From Maricaulis sp017643475 (GTDB taxonomy: Bacteria > Pseudomonadota > Alphaproteobacteria > Caulobacterales > Maricaulaceae): 64,000 nucleotides of DNA. The position numbers and the translations under genes are program-made. Below, in pieces: positions 17,062-25,017 of the stretch; position 1 is the first letter of the stretch; the number at the start of each line of letters is the position of its first letter. The notes under the pieces were generated by a model, which saw only the letters and a program-made list of their open reading frames with translations, ran no database searches and was not told where the DNA came from. The stretch is taken from assembly GCF_047123815.1 (NCBI RefSeq), contig NZ_CP138920.1, forward strand, positions 1,798,001-1,862,000, in the 5' to 3' direction.

Positions 17062-18972
17062 TTATTGCTGTCTTGTCTCCCGCGTGCTCGTTTTTGGGAT
17101 GCGAATGTCCTCGACAAGGTCCTGGACACCTTGCGGCGGTGCCTGGGTTGTCAGGGCCACGCCGGTTGCTGTCAGGAAACTCACGATCATGCCGACCGTG
17201 CCGATGCCTTCCGGTGAAACCCCCATGAACCAGCCTTCGCTTGTACCCGGGGGCAGGTTGGGCAGGGCACCAAACAGGCCGAGCAAGGCGACACCTCCCA
17301 GGAGACCCGCAGCAACGAGCAGAGATGGTGTCGATTTGTTCTCGGTTCGTGTCCCCAGGAAGAGGATGCCCGCAGCGATCGCAAGGATCATCGCAAGCAC
17401 ACCTGTGACCAGAGAGGAGAAGCCGATCTTGAAATGGATGATGTAGAGTCCGGTGGTCAAAAGCCCCGTCACCATTCCAGCGATTGCGCCCTCCCGGTTC
17501 ATGCGTTTCCAGAAGATGCCCATGAAGATCACGGGGAAGAAACTTGCGGCGGCGAGGCCAAAGGCGAAGGCCACAACGGCAGCCACAAAGCCCGGCGGGT
17601 AAATGCCGGCCAGGATGGCGATCAGGACCGCCGCAACAGCTGCGCTGCGAGCGACCAGCAACTCCTTCGCCTCGCTGAGGTCCGGCAACAGGACTTTCTT
17701 GCAGAGGTCATGCGATACCGCTGATGATATCACCATCAACAGGCCAGCAGCGGTTGAGAGTGCTGCCGCGAGACCGCCGGCGACAACCAGGCCGATGACC
17801 CAGGCTGGTAATCCGCCGATTTCGGGATTGGCCAGGACGAATATGTCGCGATCCAGCGTGGTGACTTCGTTTTCATCGGGGTCGGCGCGGTACTGAATCC
17901 GGCCATCTCCGTTTCGATCGGTGAAGCCGAGGAGGCCGGTGCGTTCCCAGTTGTAGAACCATTCCGGCGTCGCGCCTTCTGGCAGCTCACTGGCCGAGAT
18001 GTCTCCCCGGGCGACCTCTTCGGAATAGGCACTCTCATTGACTGTTTCGATGAAGTTGGAGCGGGCGAAGACGGCCACTGCGGGGGCTGTTGTGTAAAGA
18101 ACGGCGATGAAGACGAGGGCCCATCCGGCAGACTTGCGGGCATCGGAAGCCTTCGGGACCGTGAAAAAGCGAATGATGACGTGCGGCAGGCCGGCTGTGC
18201 CCACCATCAGGGCCAGGGCGATGGCAAAGACGTCGAGCTTGCTCTTGAGGCCCTGCGTATAGGGTTGGAAACCCAGATCCACGAGCGTCCGGTCAAGGTT
18301 CAGCAGGAGCGGCGTTCCATTCTCCGCATTGCCGATGAAGCCGAGCTGCGGAATGGGTGTGCCGGTGATCTGGAGGGACAGGAAAATCGCCGGAACCATG
18401 AACGCGAATATGAGAACGCAATACTGCGCGACCTGGGTGTAGGTGATGCCTTTCATGCCGCCGAGCACGGCGTAGAAGAGCACAATTATCGCGCCGACGA
18501 TCACGCCGATTTCGATGGGCACGTGCAGGAAGTTGGAGAAGGCGATCCCGACCCCGCGCATCTGGCCGGCGATATAGGTAAAGGAGATGAACAGCGCGCA
18601 GATGACTGCTACGATCCGCGCGGCCTGGCTGTAATATCGATCACCGACAAAATCGGGCACGGTGAACTTGCCGAACTTGCGCAGATAGGGCGCCAGCAAC
18701 AAGGCCAGCAGCACATAGCCGCCGGTCCAGCCCATCAGATAGACCGAACCGTCATAGCCGGAAAACGCAATGATCCCGGCCATGGAGAGGAATGACGCTG
18801 CGCTCATCCAGTCTGCCGCCGTCGCCATGCCGTTGAAGACGGGCGGGACGTCGTGTCCTGCGACGTAGAAGTCATTGGTTGATCCGGCCCGGGCCCAGAT
18901 GGCAATGCCGATGTAAAGACCGAAGGTCGCGATGACGAAGAACGCGGTCCAGAGCAGTGTGGAATCCATCAT
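17062..18972 (-). CDS. Sodium:solute symporter, large subunit (SSS family)
   Basis: 636 residues, rich in membrane helices (about 13). SSS hallmarks are the FYVAGHDVPPVFNGMATAADWMSAASF segment near residue 35 and GGMKGITYTQVAQY near 165. A soluble insert of about 90 residues (about 310-400) includes DRNGDGRIQYRAD, a calcium-type EF-like loop unusual for the family core. It probably imports a carboxylate (acetate-like) with sodium. It begins 6 bases after the small-subunit gene, so the two are co-translated. Substrate is inferred only from the VC2705/ActP-like subgroup. Confidence 0.85.
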   Translation of the reverse strand: MMDSTLLWTAFFVIATFGLYIGIAIWARAGSTNDFYVAGHDVPPVFNGMATAADWMSAASFLSMAGIIAFSGYDGSVYLMGWTGGYVLLALLLAPYLRKFGKFTVPDFVGDRYYSQAARIVAVICALFISFTYIAGQMRGVGIAFSNFLHVPIEIGVIVGAIIVLFYAVLGGMKGITYTQVAQYCVLIFAFMVPAIFLSLQITGTPIPQLGFIGNAENGTPLLLNLDRTLVDLGFQPYTQGLKSKLDVFAIALALMVGTAGLPHVIIRFFTVPKASDARKSAGWALVFIAVLYTTAPAVAVFARSNFIETVNESAYSEEVARGDISASELPEGATPEWFYNWERTGLLGFTDRNGDGRIQYRADPDENEVTTLDRDIFVLANPEIGGLPAWVIGLVVAGGLAAALSTAAGLLMVISSAVSHDLCKKVLLPDLSEAKELLVARSAAVAAVLIAILAGIYPPGFVAAVVAFAFGLAAASFFPVIFMGIFWKRMNREGAIAGMVTGLLTTGLYIIHFKIGFSSLVTGVLAMILAIAAGILFLGTRTENKSTPSLLVAAGLLGGVALLGLFGALPNLPPGTSEGWFMGVSPEGIGTVGMIVSFLTATGVALTTQAPPQGVQDLVEDIRIPKTSTRETRQQ

Positions 18973-18978
18973 TGCCCC

Positions 18979-19284
18979 CTAGTCGTTATCGTCACTGATG
19001 CCGTACTTCCGCTCGATCTGCTGCATGCGAAAGGCGTAGACAAAGATCAGGCCGACAAAAACGAGAATCGCGCCCTGTTGTGCGAACCAGAACCCCAGGG
19101 GAGCGGCTCCGATCGAGAACTGGTCGAGCCACTCACGCGCCAAAATCCCGGCGCCAAAGGAAACGGCAAACCAGATCGCCAGCAGCACGCCCATCAAGGC
19201 GAGGTTTTCACGCCAATAGGCACGTGCGGCATCCTTGGACATGCCTGTCGATTGCTCGGTCACGAATTCCCTCCCCGTGTTCAT
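18979..19284 (-). CDS. DUF4212 symporter small subunit
   Basis: 101 residues, two membrane helices (LALMGVLLAIWFAVSFGAGIL and FWFAQQGAILVFVGLIFVYAF) and the family ending YAFRMQQIERKYGI. The family always sits before an SSS symporter, as here, and is thought to be its small subunit in the inner membrane. The start at 19284 or the internal ATG at 19242 (MSKDAARAYW) are both possible; homologues often begin near the second. Confidence 0.85.
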   Translation of the reverse strand: MNTGREFVTEQSTGMSKDAARAYWRENLALMGVLLAIWFAVSFGAGILAREWLDQFSIGAAPLGFWFAQQGAILVFVGLIFVYAFRMQQIERKYGISDDND

Positions 19285-19365
19285 TTCATCTATATGGTCA
19301 GTCGCAGAGCGGGGAAAGGATGCTGGCGAAGGACTTGAATCTATTTGCCCTTTCTCCGGGTTTCC

Positions 19366-19392
19366 AAAACCTCAATGTGGTGTTTCCGAAAG
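19366..19392 (+). promoter_or_regulatory. Possible sigma-28-like promoter of flagellin
   Basis: AAAA, 15 bases, then TCCGAAAG resembles the flagellar sigma-28 pattern TAAA-N15-GCCGATAA at the core CCGA. It lies about 110 bases before the flagellin start. Caulobacter flagellins use sigma-54, and a half-matching TGGC-N-TTGA is also present at 19324, so the choice is open. Confidence 0.25.
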
Positions 19393-19499
19393 ATTCAGCT
19401 TGTTTTGCTAGCGTTTGAACATGGCGGTGAACCTATCAGGAGACAAAGAGCTCCGGCCCATCGTCATTTGTGGATACAGAAAGTGTGGGGAGCCAAGAA

Positions 19500-20324
19500 A
19501 TGGCGACTATCAATACCAATGCGGGTGCCATGGTGGCGCTGCAAAATCTCAATGCAACCAATCGCGACATCACCCAGGTCCAGTCTCGTATTAATACGGG
19601 CCTGGCAGTAGCGTCCGCCAAGGACAATGGTGGTGTCTATGCTATCGCCCAGAAAATGCGCGCGGACGTAAAGGGTTACGAGGCTGTCGGCAATTCGCTC
19701 GACCTGGCCGCGTCGACCGTGGACGTTGCGCTGGCAGCGGGTGAAGCGGTTTCGGATATTCTGGTCGAGATGAAGGAAAAGGCCCTGGCGGCGTCTGATG
19801 CCTCGCTGGATACGGCGTCTCGCAACGCGCTGAACGAGGACTTCAAGGCCCTGCGTGACCAGGTTGGCAAGATCGTGTCGAACGCGTCGTTCAACGGCAC
19901 CAACATGATCAACAACTCGGTGACCTCGATCTCGGCCCTCGCCAATGCATCCGGCTCCTCCACCATTTCTATCCAGGACGAGAACCTCTCCCTGGGCGGC
20001 GGTGTTGTAACCCTCGGCGCGACGGCTTCCTTCGAGTCCGCTGGCGCGGCCAGCACGATCGCTGGTACGATCTCGACCTCGATCAACAATCTCAACTCGT
20101 CCCTGGCGCGTCTGGGTACGGCGTCCAAGTCCCTGGGCATTCACAAGGACTTCGTTGGCAAGCTGTCTGACTCCCTGGAAAAGGGTATCGGCAACCTCGT
20201 CGACGCTGACCTCGCCAAGGAAAGCGCGCGTCTGCAGTCCTTGCAGGTGAAACAGCAATTGGGTGTACAGGCCCTGTCGATTGCCAACAGCGCTCCGGCG
20301 ACGATCCTGGGTTACTTCCGCTAA
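19500..20324 (+). CDS. Flagellin
   Basis: 274 residues from the ATG at 19500 (MATINTNAGAMVALQNLNATN), with GGGAG eight bases ahead; the frame can be read from a GTG 30 bases upstream but flagellins start at M(A/S)xINTN. The conserved N-terminal helix (about 1-140, with INTGLAVASAKDNGGVYAIAQKM) and C-terminal helix (about 190-274, ending NSAPATILGYFR) flank a very short variable part, as in the alpha-proteobacterial 25-28 kDa flagellins. It forms the filament outside the cell. No other flagellar gene is nearby. A terminator follows. Confidence 0.95.
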   Translation: MATINTNAGAMVALQNLNATNRDITQVQSRINTGLAVASAKDNGGVYAIAQKMRADVKGYEAVGNSLDLAASTVDVALAAGEAVSDILVEMKEKALAASDASLDTASRNALNEDFKALRDQVGKIVSNASFNGTNMINNSVTSISALANASGSSTISIQDENLSLGGGVVTLGATASFESAGAASTIAGTISTSINNLNSSLARLGTASKSLGIHKDFVGKLSDSLEKGIGNLVDADLAKESARLQSLQVKQQLGVQALSIANSAPATILGYFR

Positions 20325-20350
20325 TTGAAGCGCGAATAGCCAGAACAGAT

Positions 20351-20384
20351 GAGGGCCCGGACCGGCAACGGTTCGGGCCCTTCT
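20351..20384. terminator. Terminator between flagellin and alcohol dehydrogenase
   Basis: A 12-bp stem (GGGCCCGGACCG with CGGTTCGGGCCC, one wobble) around GCAA is followed by TTCTC. It lies between two convergent genes. Confidence 0.75.
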
Positions 20385-20393
20385 CGTTGGAAA

Positions 20394-21557
20394 TCAGGCC
20401 CACACTTCCCGGTAAAGCGCGACCATGTCGGCCTGACTGGGCGGGCGCGGATTGTTGGCCGGGGAGCCAGAGGCTGCGGCCTGTTCGGCCATTGTTTCCA
20501 GAAGTGCGTGATATCGTTCCTCGTCCAGGCCGTATTCCGACATGGCGGGCACGCAAAGCTCTTCATTAAGAGCCATCAACTCGTCGACCAGCTTCGTGCA
20601 CGCCGCCTCATCTTCGAGATCGGCTGAAACAACTCCCATCGCGCGGGCGCATTCGGCATAGCGCGCGGGTGCCCCCGGGATCGACCAGCGTGTGATGGCG
20701 GGCAGTAACATGGCGTTGGAAAGGCCGTGGGGCACATGGAAAAATGCGCCTATCGGCCGGCTCATTCCGTGAACAAGGGCGACCGAGGCATTGGAAAATG
20801 CCATCCCGGCCAGGGTCGCACCCGCCATCATGGCCTCGCGGGCAGCGTGGTTGTCCGGGTTGTGAAAGGCCGTGCGGATATTCGCCGCGATCAAACGCAT
20901 GGCCCCCAGTGCCTGCTGGTCGGAAAAGGCATTGGCCTTGCGGCTGACATAGGCCTCGATGGCGTGGGTCAGGGAGTCGATGCCCGTATCGGCCGTGGTC
21001 CGTAGCGGCACGGTCAGGGTCAGCTCATAGTCGACGATGGCCGCCGCAGGCATGAGGCCGGGTCCCATGCACAGCATTTTCTCATCGGTTGTTCCATCCG
21101 TGATCACCGTGACGCGGGTCACTTCCGAGCCCGTGCCCGCCGTTGTCGGTATGGCGAACACAGGCGGCCCCTTGTGGGTGATGATGTGCGGAACCTTGAG
21201 CGCATGCATCGGCATATCTGTAGCCAATCGCGCGCTCATGGCCTTGGCGGTGTCGATGGCACTGCCGCCTCCCAGCGCGACCAAGCCGTCGAACTGATCG
21301 GTGCGGTAGACTGACAATCCGGCCTCGACACAGGCGACGGTCGGTTCCGGAACCGTGTCGAGGAAAATGCCACTGGCCAGGCCGGCTTGTTCCAGCAGGC
21401 CTTTGACCCGTGACAGATAACCCAGCTCGTCCATCACCCGGTCGGTGATGATCAGCGGATGTTTGCAGCCCGTCCGTGCCAGGGCGTCCGGCAATTCAGC
21501 CAGGGCGCCGCCCCCGATCCGTAGATCCGGGGTCAGGTCGATGCGGGCTACGGACAA
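20394..21557 (-). CDS. Iron-containing alcohol dehydrogenase
   Basis: 387 residues, the normal length of the Fe-ADH family. The nucleotide-binding loop is ALGGGSAIDTAKA (about 95-105), followed by IPTTAGTGSEVT. The metal site includes GIDSLTHAIEAYVS (Asp, His) and HGMSRPIGAFFHVPHG (two His). It oxidises or reduces an alcohol/aldehyde with NAD(P) in the cytoplasm. It starts 3 bases after the stop of the next gene upstream (21561), so the two form an operon; together they may process an aldehyde or fatty intermediate (inference). Confidence 0.9.
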   Translation of the reverse strand: MSVARIDLTPDLRIGGGALAELPDALARTGCKHPLIITDRVMDELGYLSRVKGLLEQAGLASGIFLDTVPEPTVACVEAGLSVYRTDQFDGLVALGGGSAIDTAKAMSARLATDMPMHALKVPHIITHKGPPVFAIPTTAGTGSEVTRVTVITDGTTDEKMLCMGPGLMPAAAIVDYELTLTVPLRTTADTGIDSLTHAIEAYVSRKANAFSDQQALGAMRLIAANIRTAFHNPDNHAAREAMMAGATLAGMAFSNASVALVHGMSRPIGAFFHVPHGLSNAMLLPAITRWSIPGAPARYAECARAMGVVSADLEDEAACTKLVDELMALNEELCVPAMSEYGLDEERYHALLETMAEQAAASGSPANNPRPPSQADMVALYREVWA

Positions 21558-21560
21558 GGG

Positions 21561-22733
21561 TCAGCCCTCCATGCCGAATTTCAGGCCGGCATGGGTTTCA
21601 AGCCGCTCGATCAGGGCTTCACCCATGGCCGGGGCCGGTGTGTAGACACCGCCAGATGTCTGTGAGCGATCCACATTCTGGACCAGGCACAGAGCCGCTT
21701 CGGCAATCATCTTGGATGTGGAGCCATAACCGGGGTCCTTGTCGCCGCTGACACCCGCGGTTAGCCGAGCACCGTCGGCGGCAAGACCGGTAAACATGGC
21801 GTCGTAGAAGCCGCTTTCCCGCTCTTCCTTGCTCGGGCCCTCACCAGGCTTGGGCGGGTTTTCGGCCATCGATTTGTCATTGGCGATCATGTTGGCAAAT
21901 TGCTCGCCGTTGTCGCCGGGCCCGGTTGCAAACATCTCGTCATAGACAAAGTCCTCGCCATAACGATGACCCAGCAGGGCGTTTGAGCGATGCACATTCT
22001 TGGTGTTGATCGACGCCATGATGAAAGGCGCGGACCAGGTGTTCAGATCTTCCTCGAAAATCACCTTGCTGCCGGAGGGTTGGCGCGGGCCATCGAAATC
22101 CGGCACCAGGCTGAACGGATCGCGTAGGCGATTGATAACCTCCGGTTCCTTGGCGGCACGCGCCATGGTCTGGGCAAAGCTTGCTGCTGTGCCGCCGGAG
22201 AAAGTGCCCTTCATCTTGCGCACACGGCCCTTCACGCGTTGCAGAGGCGCGCCGGTCTGTTTGATCGCGTGCTGTTGCAGGAAATAGACGCCCAGATCAA
22301 ACGGGATGGAGTCGAACCCGCATGAAAGCACAATGCGCGCACCGCTTTCGCGGGCCGGCGCATCATAGGTGCGGATGATGTCGTGCATCCAGGCCGGCTC
22401 ACCGCACAGATCGACATAGTCCGTGCCGGCCGCGACGCAGGCTTTTACGAGCGGTTCGCCATAAAGCTGGTAGGGGCCGACTGTCGTGATGACGGCGGCG
22501 GTGTCCTCTGCCATCGCCTGCAGGGAGGCCGGGTCGGAACTGTCCGCAACAATCAGTGGCGTATCTCCCGGGGCGCCAATCTCGTCGCGAACGGCGGCAA
22601 GCTTGTCAGCGGAACGTCCCGCCATCGCCCAGCGAACCGAGGATCCGTATTCGGCAACCAGGTATTCGGCCACGAGGCGGCCGGTAAAGCCGGTGGCGCC
22701 AAAGATAACGACGTCAAATTTGCGCTGGGTCAT
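21561..22733 (-). CDS. Saccharopine dehydrogenase-fold / trans-acting enoyl reductase family protein
   Basis: 390 residues from the ATG at 22733 (MTQRKFDVVIFGATGFTG), AGGA upstream; the frame extends 24 codons further without a ribosome site. The Rossmann motif GATGFTGRL near the start, the AGRSADKL segment and LSCGFDSIPFDLGV near 140 identify the family that includes mycobacterial trans-acting enoyl reductases and SCCPDH. The reaction is NADP-dependent; substrate unknown. It sits upstream of the Fe-ADH with a 3-base gap. Confidence 0.8.
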   Translation of the reverse strand: MTQRKFDVVIFGATGFTGRLVAEYLVAEYGSSVRWAMAGRSADKLAAVRDEIGAPGDTPLIVADSSDPASLQAMAEDTAAVITTVGPYQLYGEPLVKACVAAGTDYVDLCGEPAWMHDIIRTYDAPARESGARIVLSCGFDSIPFDLGVYFLQQHAIKQTGAPLQRVKGRVRKMKGTFSGGTAASFAQTMARAAKEPEVINRLRDPFSLVPDFDGPRQPSGSKVIFEEDLNTWSAPFIMASINTKNVHRSNALLGHRYGEDFVYDEMFATGPGDNGEQFANMIANDKSMAENPPKPGEGPSKEERESGFYDAMFTGLAADGARLTAGVSGDKDPGYGSTSKMIAEAALCLVQNVDRSQTSGGVYTPAPAMGEALIERLETHAGLKFGMEG

Positions 22734-22853
22734 GTTCAGTCCTGAGATTTGCGGGGAAGTTTTGCTTTTTTCGGAACCCGCAAGGTGGGGGCTTCGGATC
22801 GACAAGTCGAGACAGGCGCGCAGAATTTCTTGTCCTCTCTGGGCCGAGAGAAT

Positions 22854-23486
22854 TCAGGAAGCACTAGTCGGCGCTTCGTTTATGACAACAAGAAACCTGC
22901 TTTCACCTCTGGCCTCGATCACAGGGGATCGATGAAGGAGCTCTGTTTCAGCATTGTTGGGCCAGCGCTTGCCCCTGAGGATGATCGGGGCGCCAGTCGG
23001 GACGGAACCGGCTGTCAGCGGCTGGTCGTGATCCTGATCCGCAAAGCCATACTCTGTGCCCGGGCCTTTGTAGGTGCAAATCAGGCGCGCTTTGACAACA
23101 TCCTTGTGAAAACGGCGACAGGCATCGTCTCTAACGGGTTCGACCCGGACCATGAGTGTGTCGGTGGAAAGCAGGCGGGCCATGGCCATGCCGAGCTCTG
23201 CGATGTCGGTCGCCAGCCATTCTCGGCTGTTGTGTGAAAGCCCGCTCCAGCTCTCCAGAATCGCATCCACATGGCGCCTGATCCCTCCAGCATCGGAGAG
23301 AAACCGTTCTGGCACAGCGCCAGCCATATTCCAGCTTTGCATTTCCACAGCAACGTATGAGGGGAGTTCACGACCCCAGATGAGGCCCTCGGCGCCGCGT
23401 TCGAGCAGAGGCGCGAATTCGCCCATGCTTGTCACGGGGAGCAGTGCATCGGCCCGCATTTTCGTATCCGGGGTCGGCGTGCTCAC
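22854..23486 (-). CDS. DUF1826 protein, zinc-starvation associated
   Basis: 210 residues from a GTG at 23486 that overlaps the CobW stop by 4 bases (GTGA), the best sign of coupled translation; a longer frame starts at 23510. The C-terminal half has the DUF1826 pattern: CRRFHKDVVKARLICTYKGPGTEY and then ILRGKRWP..AETELLHRSP. The Cys-His-Lys and Arg-Tyr positions could bind a metal or cofactor, but no function is proven for the family. Its partner gene carries a Zur-like box, so it is probably made when zinc is scarce. Confidence 0.75.
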   Translation of the reverse strand: MSTPTPDTKMRADALLPVTSMGEFAPLLERGAEGLIWGRELPSYVAVEMQSWNMAGAVPERFLSDAGGIRRHVDAILESWSGLSHNSREWLATDIAELGMAMARLLSTDTLMVRVEPVRDDACRRFHKDVVKARLICTYKGPGTEYGFADQDHDQPLTAGSVPTGAPIILRGKRWPNNAETELLHRSPVIEARGESRFLVVINEAPTSAS

Positions 23487-24703
23487 TCGGCCGCTTCGGC
23501 GCGCTGCCAAACGGGAAAAGGATCAGCCATGTCTGGAATGTTGTGCGGCGAGTAGGCCTGAATTTCAGGCAGAAGAGCCGAGTCCAGCTGTGCCTTCAGT
23601 GCAGGCCAATCAATGCCGGCCCCGATGAAGACGAGTTCCTGGCGACGATCTCCGAACGGCTCCTGCCAGTGGTCGGCCAGATAGGCGTCGACGCCGGCTC
23701 CCTGAGGCCAGTTTTCACGCGGAACGCTCGCCCACCATGTGCCAATTGGTTCAACACTTGAGAGCGCGCCTGCCATCGAAAATTCGGCGACCCAGGTGGG
23801 ACGGGTTGCGAGCCAAAAATGTCCTTTCGCGCGGATGACGCCGGGCAGCGGCCCGTTCAGAACGGCATGGAGTCGATCTGGTTGAAAGGGGCGGCGTGCT
23901 CGATAGACGTAGGATGACACACCGTATTCTTCAGTCTCAGGCGTGTGGTCTGCGTAGCCATATAACTCCTTGGCCCACATCGGGTGTTCATGTGCCTTGG
24001 CGAAATCGAACAGACCGGTGTTGAGGATCGCTTCTGTTGGGACCTCGGAATAGTTGGTTTCGAGTATTCGGACGTCGGCGTTGAGGCTACGGATGATCTT
24101 GCGGGCCGCATCGACTTGATCCGGTCGCGCGTCTTTCACCTTGTTCAGAATGATGATGTCGGCAAACTCGATCTGGTCGGTCAGTAGATGAACCAGGGTG
24201 CGGGCATCTTCGTCGCCGAGGGATTCCCCAAGGTCTTTCAGGAAGTCATGACTGGAAAAGTCACGCAGAAGGTTCACGGCATCGACGACCGTCACCATTG
24301 TGTCGATACGCGCAACATCTGACAGGCTCTCGCCTTCCTCGGTCCGAAAATCAAACGTCGCGGCGACGGGCAGTGGTTCGGAGATGCCTGTTGATTCAAT
24401 CAGCAGGTAGTCAAAGCGCTTTTCCTCGGCAAGGCGTCGAACTTCCGCAAGCAGATCATCTCGCAGCGTGCAGCAGATGCACCCGTTGGACATCTCTACG
24501 AGCGTCTCATCTGTTCGGCTCAGCTCCGTTCCGTTGCGTACGAGCTCCGCATCGATATTCACTTCGGACATGTCGTTTACGATCACGGCAACCCGCAGCC
24601 CTTCCCGATTGTTCAAAACCCGATTGAGAAGGGTTGTTTTGCCGGCGCCGAGAAACCCGGACAGAACGGTGACAGGCAGGCGTTTGTCTGTGGTGGAGGC
24701 CAT
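23483..24703 (-). CDS. CobW/COG0523 GTPase, zinc metallochaperone type
   Basis: 406 residues from the ATG at 24703, with GAAGGGA ahead (the frame reaches 24778 but that crosses the operator). GTPase motifs: P-loop SGFLGAGKTTLLN (about 14-26), the metal motif GCICCTLRDD (CxCC), Walker B LLIESTGIS, and the guanine motif NKVKD. The C-terminal CobW domain holds GVIRAKGHFWLATRP. COG0523 proteins of this type hand zinc to client enzymes under starvation (ZigA/ZagA model). A Zur-like palindrome lies 49-68 bases upstream and the DUF1826 gene is co-translated. Confidence 0.9.
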   Translation of the reverse strand: MASTTDKRLPVTVLSGFLGAGKTTLLNRVLNNREGLRVAVIVNDMSEVNIDAELVRNGTELSRTDETLVEMSNGCICCTLRDDLLAEVRRLAEEKRFDYLLIESTGISEPLPVAATFDFRTEEGESLSDVARIDTMVTVVDAVNLLRDFSSHDFLKDLGESLGDEDARTLVHLLTDQIEFADIIILNKVKDARPDQVDAARKIIRSLNADVRILETNYSEVPTEAILNTGLFDFAKAHEHPMWAKELYGYADHTPETEEYGVSSYVYRARRPFQPDRLHAVLNGPLPGVIRAKGHFWLATRPTWVAEFSMAGALSSVEPIGTWWASVPRENWPQGAGVDAYLADHWQEPFGDRRQELVFIGAGIDWPALKAQLDSALLPEIQAYSPHNIPDMADPFPVWQRAEAAE

Positions 24704-24744
24704 CTGGAAATCCCTTCGGCATCGAGAGTTGACGGGAGTGGTTT

Positions 24745-24771
24745 CGGAAACGTTATAATATAACATGTTCG
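24745..24771. promoter_or_regulatory. Zur-like zinc operator
   Basis: The core GTTATAATATAAC (24752-24764) is a perfect 6-1-6 palindrome of the alpha-proteobacterial Zur type, with partial outer symmetry (CGGAAAC and ATGTTCG). It lies 49 bases upstream of the chosen start of the CobW gene. Binding of Zur with zinc would silence the CobW-DUF1826 pair. Confidence 0.75.
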
Positions 24772-25017
24772 TGAACAATATCGGGACTGCTCAGCCCATG
24801 CGGGACGCGTTTGCGAGGATTAATGGGTCTGGCGAGGGCACCGTGCTCGGCCGGGATCGGGAAGAGCGGCACAGGATGATTAAGGAAAATCAACCGACCG
24901 GAAATGTCGCCGCGGCCTCACGAACGTAAAAGGGTTCAAGCGGCTAGAGCCTACCGAACCACAATTCCCGCATTCAAGTCATTACTGAGGGGTCGAGCGT
25001 GTTGCGCTCGGATAATC
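24772..25017. other. Leader of the oligopeptidase gene, no gene seen
   Basis: Nothing coding is supported between the Zur box and the oligopeptidase start. Near the end a small hairpin (CGAGCG, 5-base loop, CGCTCG, about 24993-25009) lies between a distant GAGGGG and the ATG, and may set the ribosome spacing. Confidence 0.4.

Noticed and set aside
19324..19340. Sigma-54 promoter before flagellin (TGGCGA-N5-TTGA).
   Set aside because: Lacks the invariant GC at -12; too weak to list as a feature.
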